Part shown: positions 50,702-62,654 of the stretch, one piece after another
Numbering within the stretch: the stretch's first letter is position 1
Layout of the letters: the number at the start of each line of letters is the position of its first letter
Assembly: GCF_000001735.4 (NCBI RefSeq)
Contig: NC_003070.9
Span: 18,151,971-18,215,970 of the forward strand
Direction of reading: 5' to 3'
Source of the DNA: Arabidopsis thaliana
Lineage: Eukaryota > Streptophyta > Magnoliopsida > Brassicales > Brassicaceae
DNA: 64,000 nucleotides
The notes under the pieces: generated by a model
Database searches by the model: none
Seen by the model: the letters and a program-made list of their open reading frames with translations, nothing else
Told to the model about the DNA's origin: nothing
Translations under genes and position numbers: made by a program

Positions 50702-53700
50702 ATGCAAGAAAAGCAGAAACCAACATCAATCTAGAATCTGTCAGCAGTTAGATAGAAGATTTTAGATTCTAAGCCATAGAAAGGTAGATACTTCTATTCT
50801 TTTATGTCTTTCTTTTTGCCTGTAGCACAAAGTGTCGACAGAGCGAATATAATCTCACTTTACAAGAGCATCTCACGGGTTCATCAAAGTTCTTTTAGCA
50901 AAGTTATTTGTAATGGTGGCATGTCAACTATGCATTCATATCCAAAAACATTAAGAATTATCTATAACCAAGACTGATAAGTGCTAATCATATTCTTATG
51001 TGTCACAATCTCTACACAGAACCAAAAAGTCATTAGACAGAACAAATGGTGTCTAATCATATTCTTCTGTGTCACAATCTCTACACAGAACCAAAAAGTA
51101 ATGATGCTAAGGTTTGTGTAAAGCAGCAGTGTCTAGTCTATGAAGTGCATGCATTTACGATGCAGACCTCATCTTGTGTATGCTTGATATTGAAAAAATG
51201 TATCTATCTACTTGACACGACCCACTTCATAAACTACCTATATACCGCAAAACCAATAAACACACATCGGGATAGCAAATAACACATGTCAGATGATCCT
51301 TCCCCCCAATGATAAAGAAATAAACTATGCCATAGGAATATGGACCCAACCAATAATAGAGAAAAACAACCAACATAAGTTTCAAGTTAGACCTGAAGCT
51401 ACTTTGGGGAATGCATAGCCTTGTAAGAATCTAAACCGCCAGTCAGTGATAAACGCATCTTATGAGATCTAACTTTGACACCAGACATATCCAAGCCAAA
51501 ATACACTGTAAAAACATAGAGTTGATCTGTAGATACCATCCCCAAAATTCATACACCAAAATCCAAGTGATGGTATGAAGCAAGATAAGTGAGAAATCAT
51601 TCACCATTATTAAACCAAATACGGTTAAACTTCCAAGGATTCTTATCACAAGCATCTCCTACTCTACTCTGAGGGTTGATACCAGTTACCGTATTGATGC
51701 CTCAACTTACCCACCCTTTATCTTATCAAATTGGTACTAAAGTTTGTATCAAATCGTGGTGTCTAGATCTAATATACTTGCTCTATTGTTCTTCTTTTCC
51801 CCACAACAGGCACACATCTTGGGTATTGTACACTAGCTACTGCAAGATATTTTCATGAAAATTGAACGAACAAAAGGCTTAGTGTAACGATTCAGATCTT
51901 GGAAGTCCTATCTCCTAGTATGAAAACAGAAGAAAACTACAAAGTTGGCCTAATGATAAAAAAAAAAAAAAAGTTATGCTAATATAAAAGAATGCATGGA
52001 GTGTTCACTAGATATAGTGATATACCACTTGATATCTTAGTCGTTTTCATAGATTCTCCAAATACCAAACTCAGAATCTTGATCACTGGGTGATTCAAAA
52101 CAGCCAAACAAGTTGCAATCCACAACCTATTGTATAAAAAATAACTAACTACGAGATTTTGGAGATCCTGCAATTTAAAATGAAGCAACATGTCATAAAA
52201 ATATGATGGTTCAAATAGGGCTTAAGATCCTAGGCATTTCTTATTGGATGAGATATAACTAAAGTGTTGAAAAGTTCAATTAATAAGCACAGCCCCACTT
52301 AACAATGAGAGTTCAATAGAGTAATTGAGCTTTTCCACAAAAAAGAAGGGTTATTGGTTAACAACAGAAGACTGTGGTTTACAGGTAGCATATGTCCATT
52401 ACACGCATCTTAGATGGTATCAAATCATATCTGGTAATATGTTATTGAGCTTGTGAAAACTGCAACGAAGTATTTGTAAGTACAAAAACTGCAACAAAGT
52501 TTTCCTAAGCACATCTTTTGCTGTGATAAATTGCAGGTTTAGCTTAAGTAATGCCCTTACTTCAACATGCAATGGTCTAAAATTGTTCAACTCTCTCAAC
52601 AATCTATAAATTTTACTTCAGTTAACTACTGGAACAACTGTAGGATATCAATAGATCATAGCTGTAATTTATAACAAAGATGTTCAAATTTCTGCTACTA
52701 TCGCAATTATTATAATGTTCTTTTGGTGGGGGAGAACTATCCTATTATATTAATACGCGTTAAAAGTATGTAAATACAGAAGCACTAGAGAACAATGATA
52801 GCTTTAGAAGATAATGTTTCAAAATACTATCTTAGTGCTTTAAGAAAATCTTGGCCACTTATTGGCCTAAAGACCTTGATCAGTAAGATAGATTCATGTC
52901 TAACCTTTTTGTAATATAACATATATTGTAACTATGCTAATAGTATTATAAAGAAAGTTTCGTCGACATACCGTTATAAAGCAAAAGAGCTGCTACACAA
53001 TAGGCTCTGCCTATTCATCCTAGCACATACCGAAGTTCTCTACATTATCATGACAAGAAAAGATATTTAGTAGGAACGATGAACAAATAGATATTTAGTA
53101 CGAACGTTGAATAAATAGATATTTACTCAACAGATATTTAGCAGGAACGATGAACAACTAGATATTTACTTAACAGATATTTAGTAGGAAAAGTACTTAA
53201 AAGTACACCGAGAGACAAACACTGAGAATAGGCGTTCAAGAGTAAATGATTAAAGAATAGGTTCCACCAAAGAAATTCATAGATTGAAAATCAATAATGG
53301 TACATGCATAACTAAAAAAACAGGATTAAAGCTCTGTGTTTCAGTATTTCCAGTTTCTTGCAAAAGTGAGCTCTACTTATAACGTTCCTGAAATTTTTTT
53401 AATGACACTTTAAAACCCATTGGATCCAAACTCTTACTTGAGTATTCCAGAAATATTCCAATTCTCATGTTATTTCACCTCAAGAGAACCATATACATGC
53501 AGACATTTAGATACTTGGGAATTATCAGAATAAAATTTGCAAATACTACCCAGACTTAAACATATAATAACGTTAATCAAATAGAATCTAGCTTATCAAG
53601 ACTCAACACAGGACAAAAATGATAAAACAAAGTTTTATAATTTAAAGTCGGGCATAAATAAATGATTTCCAAATTTAATGTTGGAAAAGTGATAGTCCCT

Positions 53701-53975
53701 ATACACAAGCATCTTAGGGTTGGAGGAGGTATGGGCCAATGGCACAATCAGCACTCAAGTCTCATTTGAAGAAAAAAAAAACTAAAAAGAAGAAACCCCA
53801 CTTTCTTAGAAAAATAGTATTAGATAAAATACTCAGTCCCCACAGTAATCAGTAAGCATCTCGAGCTATATTTAAGACAACTTTGAATTCCTCAGAACTT
53901 AAGAAGCAATAACCAAAGAAAGCCAACAAAGCATAGAGAAGCGACTTTGACCTTAAGCTTTCTCAAAGAGTAAAA
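50702..53975. repeat. Noncoding part of ATL tandem unit 2
   Basis: Copy of the region downstream of ATL75, 300 bp longer. The extra length partly comes from a local expansion of AGATATTTAGTAGGAACGA-type repeats at 53050-53200. ATL77's core promoter, at 53866-53876, reads CTATATTTAAG where ATL76 has CTATATATAAG. No gene. Confidence 0.7.
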
Positions 53976-54731
53976 ATGTCTGCAAATGAGTTACCTTCTT
54001 CAGCTCAAGCCTTCCAAGAACAATTCCTTGGCGGTTTTGTCTCTAGAAAGCTGCTTCTGCACAACCCATTTGACCACAACACTCAACGAGCCTTTGCGGT
54101 TGCACCATCTCCTCTCATAACCCATGAGAACAACCTCAGTGGGAATGTTATGATGCTTCTCTCAATCCTCATTTGTGGCATTATCTGCTGCCTCGGGTTA
54201 CATTACATCATTCGTTGTGCACTCAGACGTTCTACACGTTTCATGATCTCCGAGCCTGTACCAAGTCTTTCGTCAACACGGGGTTCATCAAACAAAGGAA
54301 TCAAGAAGAAAGCTCTTAGAATGTTCCCAGTTGTGAGTTACTCACCTGAGATGAACCTGCCAGGGCTTGACGAAGAGTGTGTCATTTGTTTGTCTGATTT
54401 TGTTTCCGGTGAACAGCTCAGGCTGCTCCCCAAGTGTAACCACGGGTTCCATGTTCGTTGCATAGACAAGTGGCTTCAACAACATCTGACTTGTCCAAAA
54501 TGCAGAAACTGTCTGGTTGAGACGTGCCAAAAGATATTAGGTGACTTCAGTCAAGCTGATTCAGTTACGGCAGAACCAACAGAGATCGTAATTGTCACGA
54601 TTGTTCCTCTAGAACCAACAGAGATCGTAATTGTCACGATTGCTCCTCTAGAACCAACAGAGATCGTTATTGTCATGATTGCTCCGCTAGAACCTGAAGG
54701 AAGAGTAAACACTATTAGAGAAATCAGCTAG
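53976..54731 (+). CDS. ATL77: ATL-type RING-H2 ubiquitin ligase ATL77
   Basis: Intronless, 251 residues; longer than ATL75/76 by a C-terminal expansion. Membrane helix GNVMMLLSILICGIICCLGL; pre-RING NLPGLDEECVIC keeps the canonical GLD; RING-H2 with CVIC, LPKCNHGFHVRC and LTCPKC complete. The C-terminus has three tandem 13-residue units (EPTEIVIVTIVPL and variants) before EPEGRVNTI, where ATL75/76 have one. Third gene of the tandem array; its TATA box is weaker than in the other copies. Confidence 0.93.
   Translation: MSANELPSSAQAFQEQFLGGFVSRKLLLHNPFDHNTQRAFAVAPSPLITHENNLSGNVMMLLSILICGIICCLGLHYIIRCALRRSTRFMISEPVPSLSSTRGSSNKGIKKKALRMFPVVSYSPEMNLPGLDEECVICLSDFVSGEQLRLLPKCNHGFHVRCIDKWLQQHLTCPKCRNCLVETCQKILGDFSQADSVTAEPTEIVIVTIVPLEPTEIVIVTIAPLEPTEIVIVMIAPLEPEGRVNTIREIS
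54573..54689 (+). repeat. 39-bp triplication at the ATL77 C-terminus
   Basis: GAACCAACAGAGATCGTAAT starts at 54573 and 54612, and with minor changes at 54651; exact 39-bp period, in frame. Each unit encodes a copy of the conserved ATL75-78 tail motif I-x-PLEP. Confidence 0.92.
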
Positions 54732-57349
54732 ATGCAAAGAAAGACAGAAACCATCAGCAATTCAGAATTTGTACTTCTAATTTTTTTATGACTTTCTTTT
54801 TACCTGTAGCACAAAGTGTATACAGAGTGATTATGTTTCATTTTCAGTAGCATCTCATGAGTCCATCAAACTTCCTTTGTAAAACTATTTTTACGGTGGA
54901 ATGTGAATTTTGCAATCTTATCCAAAAACATCAAGATTCATCTGATAACCAAAGATTGATAAGTGCTGGTCGTATATTCTTATGTGTCATATCAGTACAC
55001 TGAACCAAAACGTCACTAGACAGAATAAATGGTTTCCCAATAACTAATGCCAAGAGTTAGTTGTGTGAAGAAGCAGTGTGTAGTCTACCATATGGAATTA
55101 TGGTCCAGACCTGGTCCCATGTACTCTTGATAATGACAAAAGCACAAAGTTTGTGAAACAAAATTACATCTATCTACATGAATCAACCCACTTAATAATT
55201 AATCTATATGCCTCAAAACCGATCCACACGCATAAGTCATCAAAATAGCAATTACCATGAACAAGACAAAAAAGATAAAAAGATATTAGTAAGAACTATG
55301 AACAAATAGATATTTACTTGACAGAAAGAAATTATTAAGTAGGGAGAATGATCAAATAAATATTTACTTTACAGATATTTAGTAGGAAGAATGACCAAAA
55401 AGATATTTTATAGATATTTAGCAGGAACTAAGAACAAATATATATTTAATCAAAAGTTCACCAAAAGATGAACACTGAGAAATGGCGCCAAAGAGTAAAT
55501 GATTAAAGAATAGGTTCCACCAAAGAAAGTCAATAATGGTACATAAATGATTAAAAGACAGGACTAAAGCTCTGTGTTTCAGTATTTCAACTTTCTAGCC
55601 AAAGAGAACTATAATTAAAATGTTTCTGAAACTTTTCTTATGGCTCTTAACACCCACTGGATCCAAAACCATTTCCAAATCATAAATGCATCCAGCAAAA
55701 ATGTTCTCAGAAATATTTCAAATTCTCACCAAGTTGCGTTATTTCACCTTAAGTCGTGTCGTGTGATTTCACCTCGATATGTTGGTAACATTTCACTTCC
55801 ATCATTCAAAAAAAAAAACGGTGAATGACCAATTTTAGTTTGGATGATCTTTCTGTCTGTTCAGATTTCTCATCTTCATCCATGTTACCCCTGCAGTTTT
55901 AAAGTGAATGAGTATCAAATTAAGATATTCCCAACAAACGAATCATTATAGCATATAACACAACAAAAGTAAAGTTTATTTGCTTTAAAGAAGGTACCAA
56001 GAAAACAGACCACTATATATATTTGTACCAGTTATATGTAACCTAATGGCACAGACAAAAGAAAAAAGGAATCCATTTCCGAGTGAGACTGGTGAGAAAA
56101 GATAGAAAAGATGCATCTCCTACTGTGTAACATCAACTTTTTATCCCAAAGATACACAATCTTCCCTAATCTAATGTTTCACTAAACCAGCTATTAGGAA
56201 AGTAGCAAGAAACAATGTTATACAAAAGCACATATCAAAGAATCTTGCTTTGATTTTGGAGCTACAAGAAAAACATTAGATACTAGATTCATGTAGATTT
56301 CCCTCGCAATTTGCAACCAATGGAAGAAGATATCTCATAAAGCAAACAAAAAGAATCATTTTTTATTCGTTCATCCGTGGGACCAATTCCTTTACCTCTG
56401 ATTTAAAACAAAGGCATGTAAAGATAAAGAGAGAGAGAGAAACTGTTTACTGAAAAAAAAGCAGGAGGTGGATACTAATGCTATGAGAGTGATAAAAGTA
56501 GCCTTTAACAAGATTGATTGGGAGAGGCTTTGTCCTTTTGGCTACTCTATGGACAACTTGAGTTACTACGAATGGGGTGGATTCCTGTTCCCCAAACATA
56601 AGTAGAGTTCACTAAATGGAAATATTTCATCCGTACACTCTCAAAACCGCACAAAATCAACAAAACTTTTAAGATTCCACCACTGTTAAAAAATAGCAAA
56701 AAGGGAAAGAAAAGAAAAGTTAAATCAAACCTTGCTTTATATATGAGAAACTCCTTTACAGGTTAGACACATATGTGATATATCACTGGGTCAGAACTAT
56801 CTACCGAAACTCGGTTTTCATCAAGACCATAAGTAGAAAACATATATTATAAGCCCTAACAGGCTAATATCAAGGAACAGTGAGATATCAGTAAAATGAG
56901 CCAGGAGATATTAATATTTGAATGCTGCTATATCAAAGATAGGGAAAGTTCATGGCTGCTCCAGTTAAAAAGCTCATGGGTCCCTAGAAGCAATTCTGGG
57001 AGATATGATTTGCTAAGGCCACAGCCACATGGCACTACTATTGCAGCAACTGGTATGATGGACCCATTTTATATAACAAAGCATATTACGCTGCAAATGA
57101 TTTTATAAAATTAGACACTAAAGGTAAAGGTCCATAATGTGAGCTTGATCTTTATAGCTTCTTATTCATCCAACCATAAGTTTTTCTAAATGAAATATAT
57201 AAAAAAAAATTCCTCATTAAATATCTGAAAAAAAATTGAAACTTTACCTTTCCTCTATATAAACAATTAGCCTCCAAACCTTTACTCTATATAAACAACC
57301 TCCAACGGAAACACAGAAAGCCACCAATCTATCTTAAAACTAAGTTATC
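54732..57349. other. Remainder of tandem unit 3, then single-copy DNA to ATL78
   Basis: Homology to the units downstream of ATL75/76 continues to about 55720 (GGTTCCACCAAAGAAAGTCA near 55515, also at 49340). Tandem AGATATTTA-type repeats are at 55285-55450. From 55720 to 57250 no repeat or gene is recognised. Confidence 0.55.
57256..57295 (+). promoter_or_regulatory. Duplicated TATA boxes before ATL78
   Basis: TATATAAA occurs at 57256-57263 and 57288-57295, both within a repeated CTCTATATAAACAA...CCTCC block, 32 bp apart. Either could set the start site 55-95 bp upstream of the ATG. Confidence 0.6.
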
Positions 57350-58009
57350 ATGTGCACTACCATTTCCATTTCCATTTCCACCATAAAACCAACTGAGATC
57401 TTTCAAGAAATTCTTGGAAGTTCTTACTCAAGAAAATTACTATTTCATACCCATGATCAATCACCAACTCCAGCACCATCCCCATATGTAGGCGATAACA
57501 ACTTTGATGCAAATGTTGTTATGGTCCTATCAGTCCTCTTATGTGCACTTGTTTGCTCACTTGGACTCAATTCTATAATAAGATGTGCCTTGAGGTGCTC
57601 CAATTTAGTACCATCTGAAGCTGGTGGTGACAACTATCCTGTTCGCTTGACCAACACAGGAGTCAAACGAAAAGCCTTGAAGAGTTTCCAGACAGTAAGT
57701 TACTCTACTGAACTAAATCTGCCTGGCTTAGATACCGAGTGTGCTATCTGTCTCTCGGAATTTGTAGCCGAGGAACGTGTGAAGCTGTTGCCGACATGCC
57801 ACCATGGATTCCATGTCCGTTGTATAGACAAGTGGCTTAGTTCACACTCGTCCTGTCCCACCTGCAGGCACTGCCTCATCCAGACATGCGAGAAGATTGC
57901 CGACTGCAGCCAAACAAGCTCGTTAAACTCTACTCAACCACCACAAGACAGCATCATTCTCCAAATAGCACCACTAGAACCGGAAAGATGGATACGCTGG
58001 TTTAGGTGA
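57350..58009 (+). CDS. ATL78: ATL-type RING-H2 ubiquitin ligase ATL78
   Basis: Intronless, 219 residues; same architecture as ATL75-77 but clearly more diverged. Membrane helix ANVVMVLSVLLCALVCSLGL; pre-RING NLPGLDTECAIC; RING-H2 with CAIC, LPTCHHGFHVRC and SSCPTC, all ligands present. The tail keeps SIILQIAPLEPERW. It shares no flanking repeat with the other three, so it is an older duplicate. From memory ATL78 has been linked to cold and drought/ABA responses. Confidence 0.93.
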   Translation: MCTTISISISTIKPTEIFQEILGSSYSRKLLFHTHDQSPTPAPSPYVGDNNFDANVVMVLSVLLCALVCSLGLNSIIRCALRCSNLVPSEAGGDNYPVRLTNTGVKRKALKSFQTVSYSTELNLPGLDTECAICLSEFVAEERVKLLPTCHHGFHVRCIDKWLSSHSSCPTCRHCLIQTCEKIADCSQTSSLNSTQPPQDSIILQIAPLEPERWIRWFR

Positions 58010-59243
58010 ACTAGAACTAGTCACCTAGATATTTGTAGCAGCTATGATTAAACTACTATGTTTTAGAATTATTTGAGATTACAAGCGGTCTACACTTAAA
58101 AACAAGTTTAGCATTTCAACTGTAAAGTTGTAAATATTACGAGAATGTTACTTTCTTCATATCTTGAACTACTAAATGTTTATATTTCACAGTTACAAGC
58201 CAATAAAGGAAAATTTCATTAGATCTGCAAATACTCACACTGGAAAACAAAACATAAACAATTCAAAAATCAAATGTACAGGATGATGAGAAGGAAAATC
58301 ACTGAAAGGCTTAAAGCAATAGTTTAGTGGAGGTGGCCAATACACTTAGTCAACTAAAGAGAGATGTCATAATCTTTACCATTATGAAGTTTCAAGGTTA
58401 TTAAAGTCAGGCTCTGCCACTAGCTTATTTTACTGATTATCATAAGGGTTACTACACTTTTATATAAATCATACAATAACATAATGTACCCTTCCAGAGG
58501 TAGAAGAGTCTTCTTGCTTTGTTATTGAACAAATTAAGTTGTAGGCTGTGACAATGCGAAGCCCCGGAGAAAAATGTCAAGGCCCACAAATGAGAGAAAC
58601 ATGCAATAATATAATCCATCGAAAGGAGAACAAGAGAGAGAGGTCACCACCATAAGAAACAGCACAAAGCGAATGGGGTCCGAGGACGAATCCCACCATA
58701 TGGTCAAATCAAATAATACTAAAAGGGGAGGTTCAATGTTATACTGACCACATGAAGAAAATGAGTGACCACAATAATTCAACAACCGGCATTTACCAAG
58801 ATCAATTTCATAGATAATGGATTATGAAGAGCTGCAATATCAATTACTTAGAAGTAGAACTTTAAAAAAAGCAGTACGTGTAACAGTACTTTACTGACTA
58901 GCTAAAGAGAGATCCTTAGTAGTAATCTAGAAACTCCCATCAATATGGTCACTAATCTCCAAATAAAGAAATTGATAAACAAGTTATGAGGTGGACGAAC
59001 GAAATTGTAAACCCTAGATACCAAAATGGGGAAACTTTGCATCAACCAAATGAGATTATCTTCTGAACTAATTACGTATCGGGATTAAACAATGAACAAG
59101 AAGAAGTAAACAAGAGTACATGAAATTGAAAAAATCAAGTTTCGCTCCAATCAAATTGACAATAAGGAGACAAAGATACGAAGTTCAAATGAAGCTGTAC
59201 GAAAATACCCAGAAAACTATGTGAAAAATGGGGAATTTTCTTA
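58010..59243. other. Region between ATL78 and the minus-strand exon
   Basis: ATL78 3' UTR, then AT-rich DNA that would be intron or downstream exons of the minus-strand transcript. An 83-codon minus ORF at 58534-58785 has no family features. Confidence 0.4.
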
Positions 59244-59370
59244 CCGTATTCGTTGATGAAGATCTGCTGAAGACGACGAAGTAGCAATGTTCAGAGATTG
59301 TTCGCTTTGTTGGCGCCAATGATTTTCAGAAATTCTCTCTTGAAACCAATATCGGATCTTCCATAGTTTC
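59244..59370 (-). other. Probable first exon (leader) of a minus-strand transcript
   Basis: On the minus strand a TATA box between two TGGGC elements is followed by CT/GA-mixed leader text and a strong 5' splice site, ACG|GTAAGAAA at 59243/59244. The short ATG frame inside ends quickly, so this would be a noncoding leader exon. Downstream exons were not identified; it may be a noncoding RNA antisense to the ATL78 side. Confidence 0.4.
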
Positions 59371-59390
59371 CACTCGGGTCGGCTTTTAAC

Positions 59391-59415
59391 GGGCCCATTT
59401 ATATAAAGCCCATTT
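59391..59415 (-). promoter_or_regulatory. Minus-strand core promoter: TATA flanked by site II motifs
   Basis: On the minus strand: ATGGGCTTTATATAAATGGG then CCC. TTATATAAAT is a TATA box and both TGGGCT and TGGGCC are site II-type elements. It fits the leader exon just downstream on that strand. Confidence 0.5.
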
Positions 59416-61839
59416 AGCATTTTTCCTAAATCGGGTGTTTTTCTTATATCAAAATAGAAAGGGATTTTTTAAAATATCTCTTTGTTGGTTATAGTTTATA
59501 AACATTTGGTTTAACAAGTTATAATGAATGTGGTGAGCCACTCATTACAAGAAATTATTTACAACCACATGAGAAAAGAAAAAAACACATAGGCTATTAA
59601 TGGAGGCAGCGGACAAAACGGTCTAATTTATCTGCGGTTTAGTCCATTTCATTTTTGGGATGGATAATAAACCGTTGCGGAGCAAGTTTATTTGTATGTA
59701 AAAATAGTTCGCAGATGGTCCGCTGCGGGTTTTTTCTTTTTTTTTTTGTTTGGACCACTGCGGACTATAATTGATGAATGAAAAATAAAAAGCGGTTTGA
59801 TCCATTGACGGTTGTGTCCGCCCCAACCGCCGTAACCATTCACAACCCATGTTGTAAAACCAAGAATAACAAAAAAGATTGTTAATTGACTTTTTCCGAT
59901 ATTATATCAAAACGTGGCCGGTCATATAACTTATATATATGTATTATTATATATCAATGGAGTGTCAGTTTAATATAGTCATGATCATGAGTAATGTAGT
60001 TTCATAATGATGGGGCACAACGTTCTTAAGGGTAGTACTACCAACTCAATTTTCTCTCGGCATGTGCTGTACACATGGTTCATAAAGTTGACTTTTGGAT
60101 TTCCATCTCACAACAGCTATTTCTTTTCCGGTTTTCTACCGGTTTGCTCCGGTTAGTGGACCAACGTTAAAAGTTTAGTTATGACAGTTTCTTGGGTTCT
60201 ACACATCTTTTGATTTCTATTTACCCTCGTAACAAAAATAGAAGATTTTGTAGTTTTCTTTTAATGGTACCTACCTCATGTGGATTGTAACTACCTTTTG
60301 TTGGATTCATTATTGTAGGTACATATATTTGTGGTTTATATCCATCCACTCTCTTATATAGATCAAAAATATATAACTAAAAAATAAATTTTATCCCCAA
60401 AATGTAATTTAACCGAATATTTGATTATTTTCTAATCCGATTTTTAAATTATATTTGAATAATTTTGGTTCTTCGGTTAGATTCGGGTAGTTTAATTTTG
60501 GCTAGGTTATCGATGGAAACTAGTTTAAATTTGGTAAAAAACGGTATAATTGTGGTATAATCTGGTTATAAACAACATATAATTTAGTTAACTGATAAGT
60601 GATAACTGAACTAAAGCAAAATACTTGGTTAATTGAAGTAAAATTCAAATTTAACCAATCTGTTAAGGACATGTAACTTTTCAAAGCGAACAGCTAAAAT
60701 CTTGGTTCGGCCCAATTTGGTTATTTCAGATCGGTTATTCATCCCATGGCTAATCTGTACTAGATGGTCAGAATGGTAAAGACTCCAAGAAAGAGGCTGG
60801 TAAAGATAAAAACCAAACGTTACATAAGTGATGACAAGCAACAAAGTTACAAAGAGGTGGTCTTAGGGTTCTTTGGACTCTCCACATAAGTGGTAATGTT
60901 GCATGACACCTCAATTAATCTTTTAACTAAAAACATAAATAATTGGTAGCTACAATACAAAAGTTCCCATCTCTTAAAATTCAATTCAATTTTGTTACAC
61001 AATGAAGAGCTGAGGTGAGCTGTTGTACATATATAATTGCAAACTTTTATAATATTGTAGTGGACTAGTGGGTACTTTACCCAAAAAAAGAAAAAGGAAA
61101 AATGTAGTGGATGTGTCTCAAAGCCAAGACAAATTACGAGATATAGCTAACAAGTACTGCCTCGTATATCTGATGTGTACCTCTTTGTCCTGTATTAACT
61201 AATTAACTTTATATTCGAAATGAATGCATAATTTTAAAATACGACGATTATTTATGTTGTATCTGTTGGTAATTTTTTTTTTTTGTTATACCTAATAATT
61301 TAACCCGTGTTTGTAATTAATACGAATAACTACGACATTAGGCTTTTGGGTTGTCAGGAAACTTGTTGGTTTATGGTCGATTTGCAGCATACCAAACAAG
61401 TTTTAGTTAAGCAGTATTATTGGGAAGTTACTTCATTAAGAGACTAAAACCATTCTTGTCTCTCTATGGTTCATCTTCTTTTGTCCATAAAAGGACGATT
61501 TGAGAAAGATATAAAAGATATCTTTGTAAACATTACAAAGAGAAAAAAAATTAAAGAAAGAAAACGTTTTAAAGAGAGAGAATTTAGAGAGATCAATAGG
61601 AAGTCAAAGTGACCTTGAGCGGTGGTTTGGGATTAATTTTCGTTCGTGCTCTTAACTGATGTTTACATCACTTCCCATATAATTTCATATCAAAGTTATC
61701 ACTAAACCGGCCAAAATATATGTTCCGTTTGAACGCTTCCGCATAAAAAAAAATAACATATGATAATTTTACCATTGTTTATGATTTTTTTAATTACAAA
61801 TGTTTGATTTTCTTTTTTTTATATAGAAAAAAAGTGTAA
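59416..61839. other. Intergenic; possible degenerate hAT-like sequence
   Basis: 59600-59850 is rich in GCGG/CCGC words (GCGGTTTGATCC, CCGCCGTAACC), as seen in old hAT-type elements, but I found no termini or target duplication. The rest is AT-rich with no gene. Confidence 0.35.
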
Positions 61840-61848
61840 TAAAATTTA

Positions 61849-62645
61849 GGGTGAATTGCAAAAATGACGTTTTTAGGAGATGAAATAAAGAATATAGCAC
61901 TACAAATCTATAATGTAGTGAATAACATTTAGGTGTGGTAAAAAGATCACAAACTCCTTCTAACGAAAGAGATAGTAAGCGCGTGGAATAGGCGAAGAAT
62001 TGAATACGAGTGGGTAACGTGACGTTGTTTTCATCCAAGCAATTTTCAGTAGCATCATCAAAGAAAAGTCCTGCAAACAAAACAAAAAAATATAGATGAG
62101 GGTGAAAATAGTTTAGCAGTTAATACGACAATTCAAAATGTAAAGATACATATATTTCGCTTTCAAGCTTTACTTTGTTTGAAAAAATATCAAATTGTTT
62201 ATAAGTACAGAAAACTAAACCCTAAGAATGGTAGGGAACCCAAACAACAAAATCTGAAACCCCCAATTTAGATTTTGTAAAATTTGAAGTTTTGCCTCTG
62301 TAAATCAAAACCCCAATTCAATTTAATCAAAAACCCTATAAGTCACTTCAGGAAATTAATTGCATTGCTTCCATCGTCAATATACCTCTGCTGATTGTTG
62401 GCAAAATTAGAAGTTTCAGAAAAGGTGGACTGCAACTTATTAGAGCTAAAACTCTGTTTGAAAGTTAACAGTTGGTGAAAGAGAAGAATTGGGTTCCTGC
62501 GAAAAGAAGAAGATGATGAGCGTGTTTCTCAAACAAGGATAATGTTGCCATTATTACAAAAAATACAAACAATATACGTTACTTTTTTGTGGAGTGTTAG
62601 TTTCTTAAATATAATATTTTTGTAGATTATAAGCCCAAATTTCTC
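61849..62645. mobile_element. Small MULE-like element, 797 bp, 9-bp target duplication
   Basis: Perfect 9-bp direct repeats TAAAATTTA flank it (61840-61848 and 62646-62654). The left end is GGGTGAATTGCAAAAATGAC; the right end, reverse-complemented, is GAGAAATTTGGGCTTATAAT. The right terminal region (GGAGTGTTAGTTTCTTAAAT) matches that of the element at 11968-12562 (GAAGTGTTAGTTTCTAAATT), and both share AACCCTAAG and GAACCCAAACAA inside. No transposase; non-autonomous. Confidence 0.7.
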
Positions 62646-62654
62646 TAAAATTTA

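Noticed and set aside
58534..58785. 83-codon minus-strand ORF near the putative minus transcript
   Set aside because: No domain, and no splice connection to the leader exon could be justified, so it was not called a gene.
59600..59850. GCGG/CCGC-rich stretch resembling a hAT-type element
   Set aside because: No terminal inverted repeats or 8-bp duplication could be located, so it is only mentioned in the intergenic entry.
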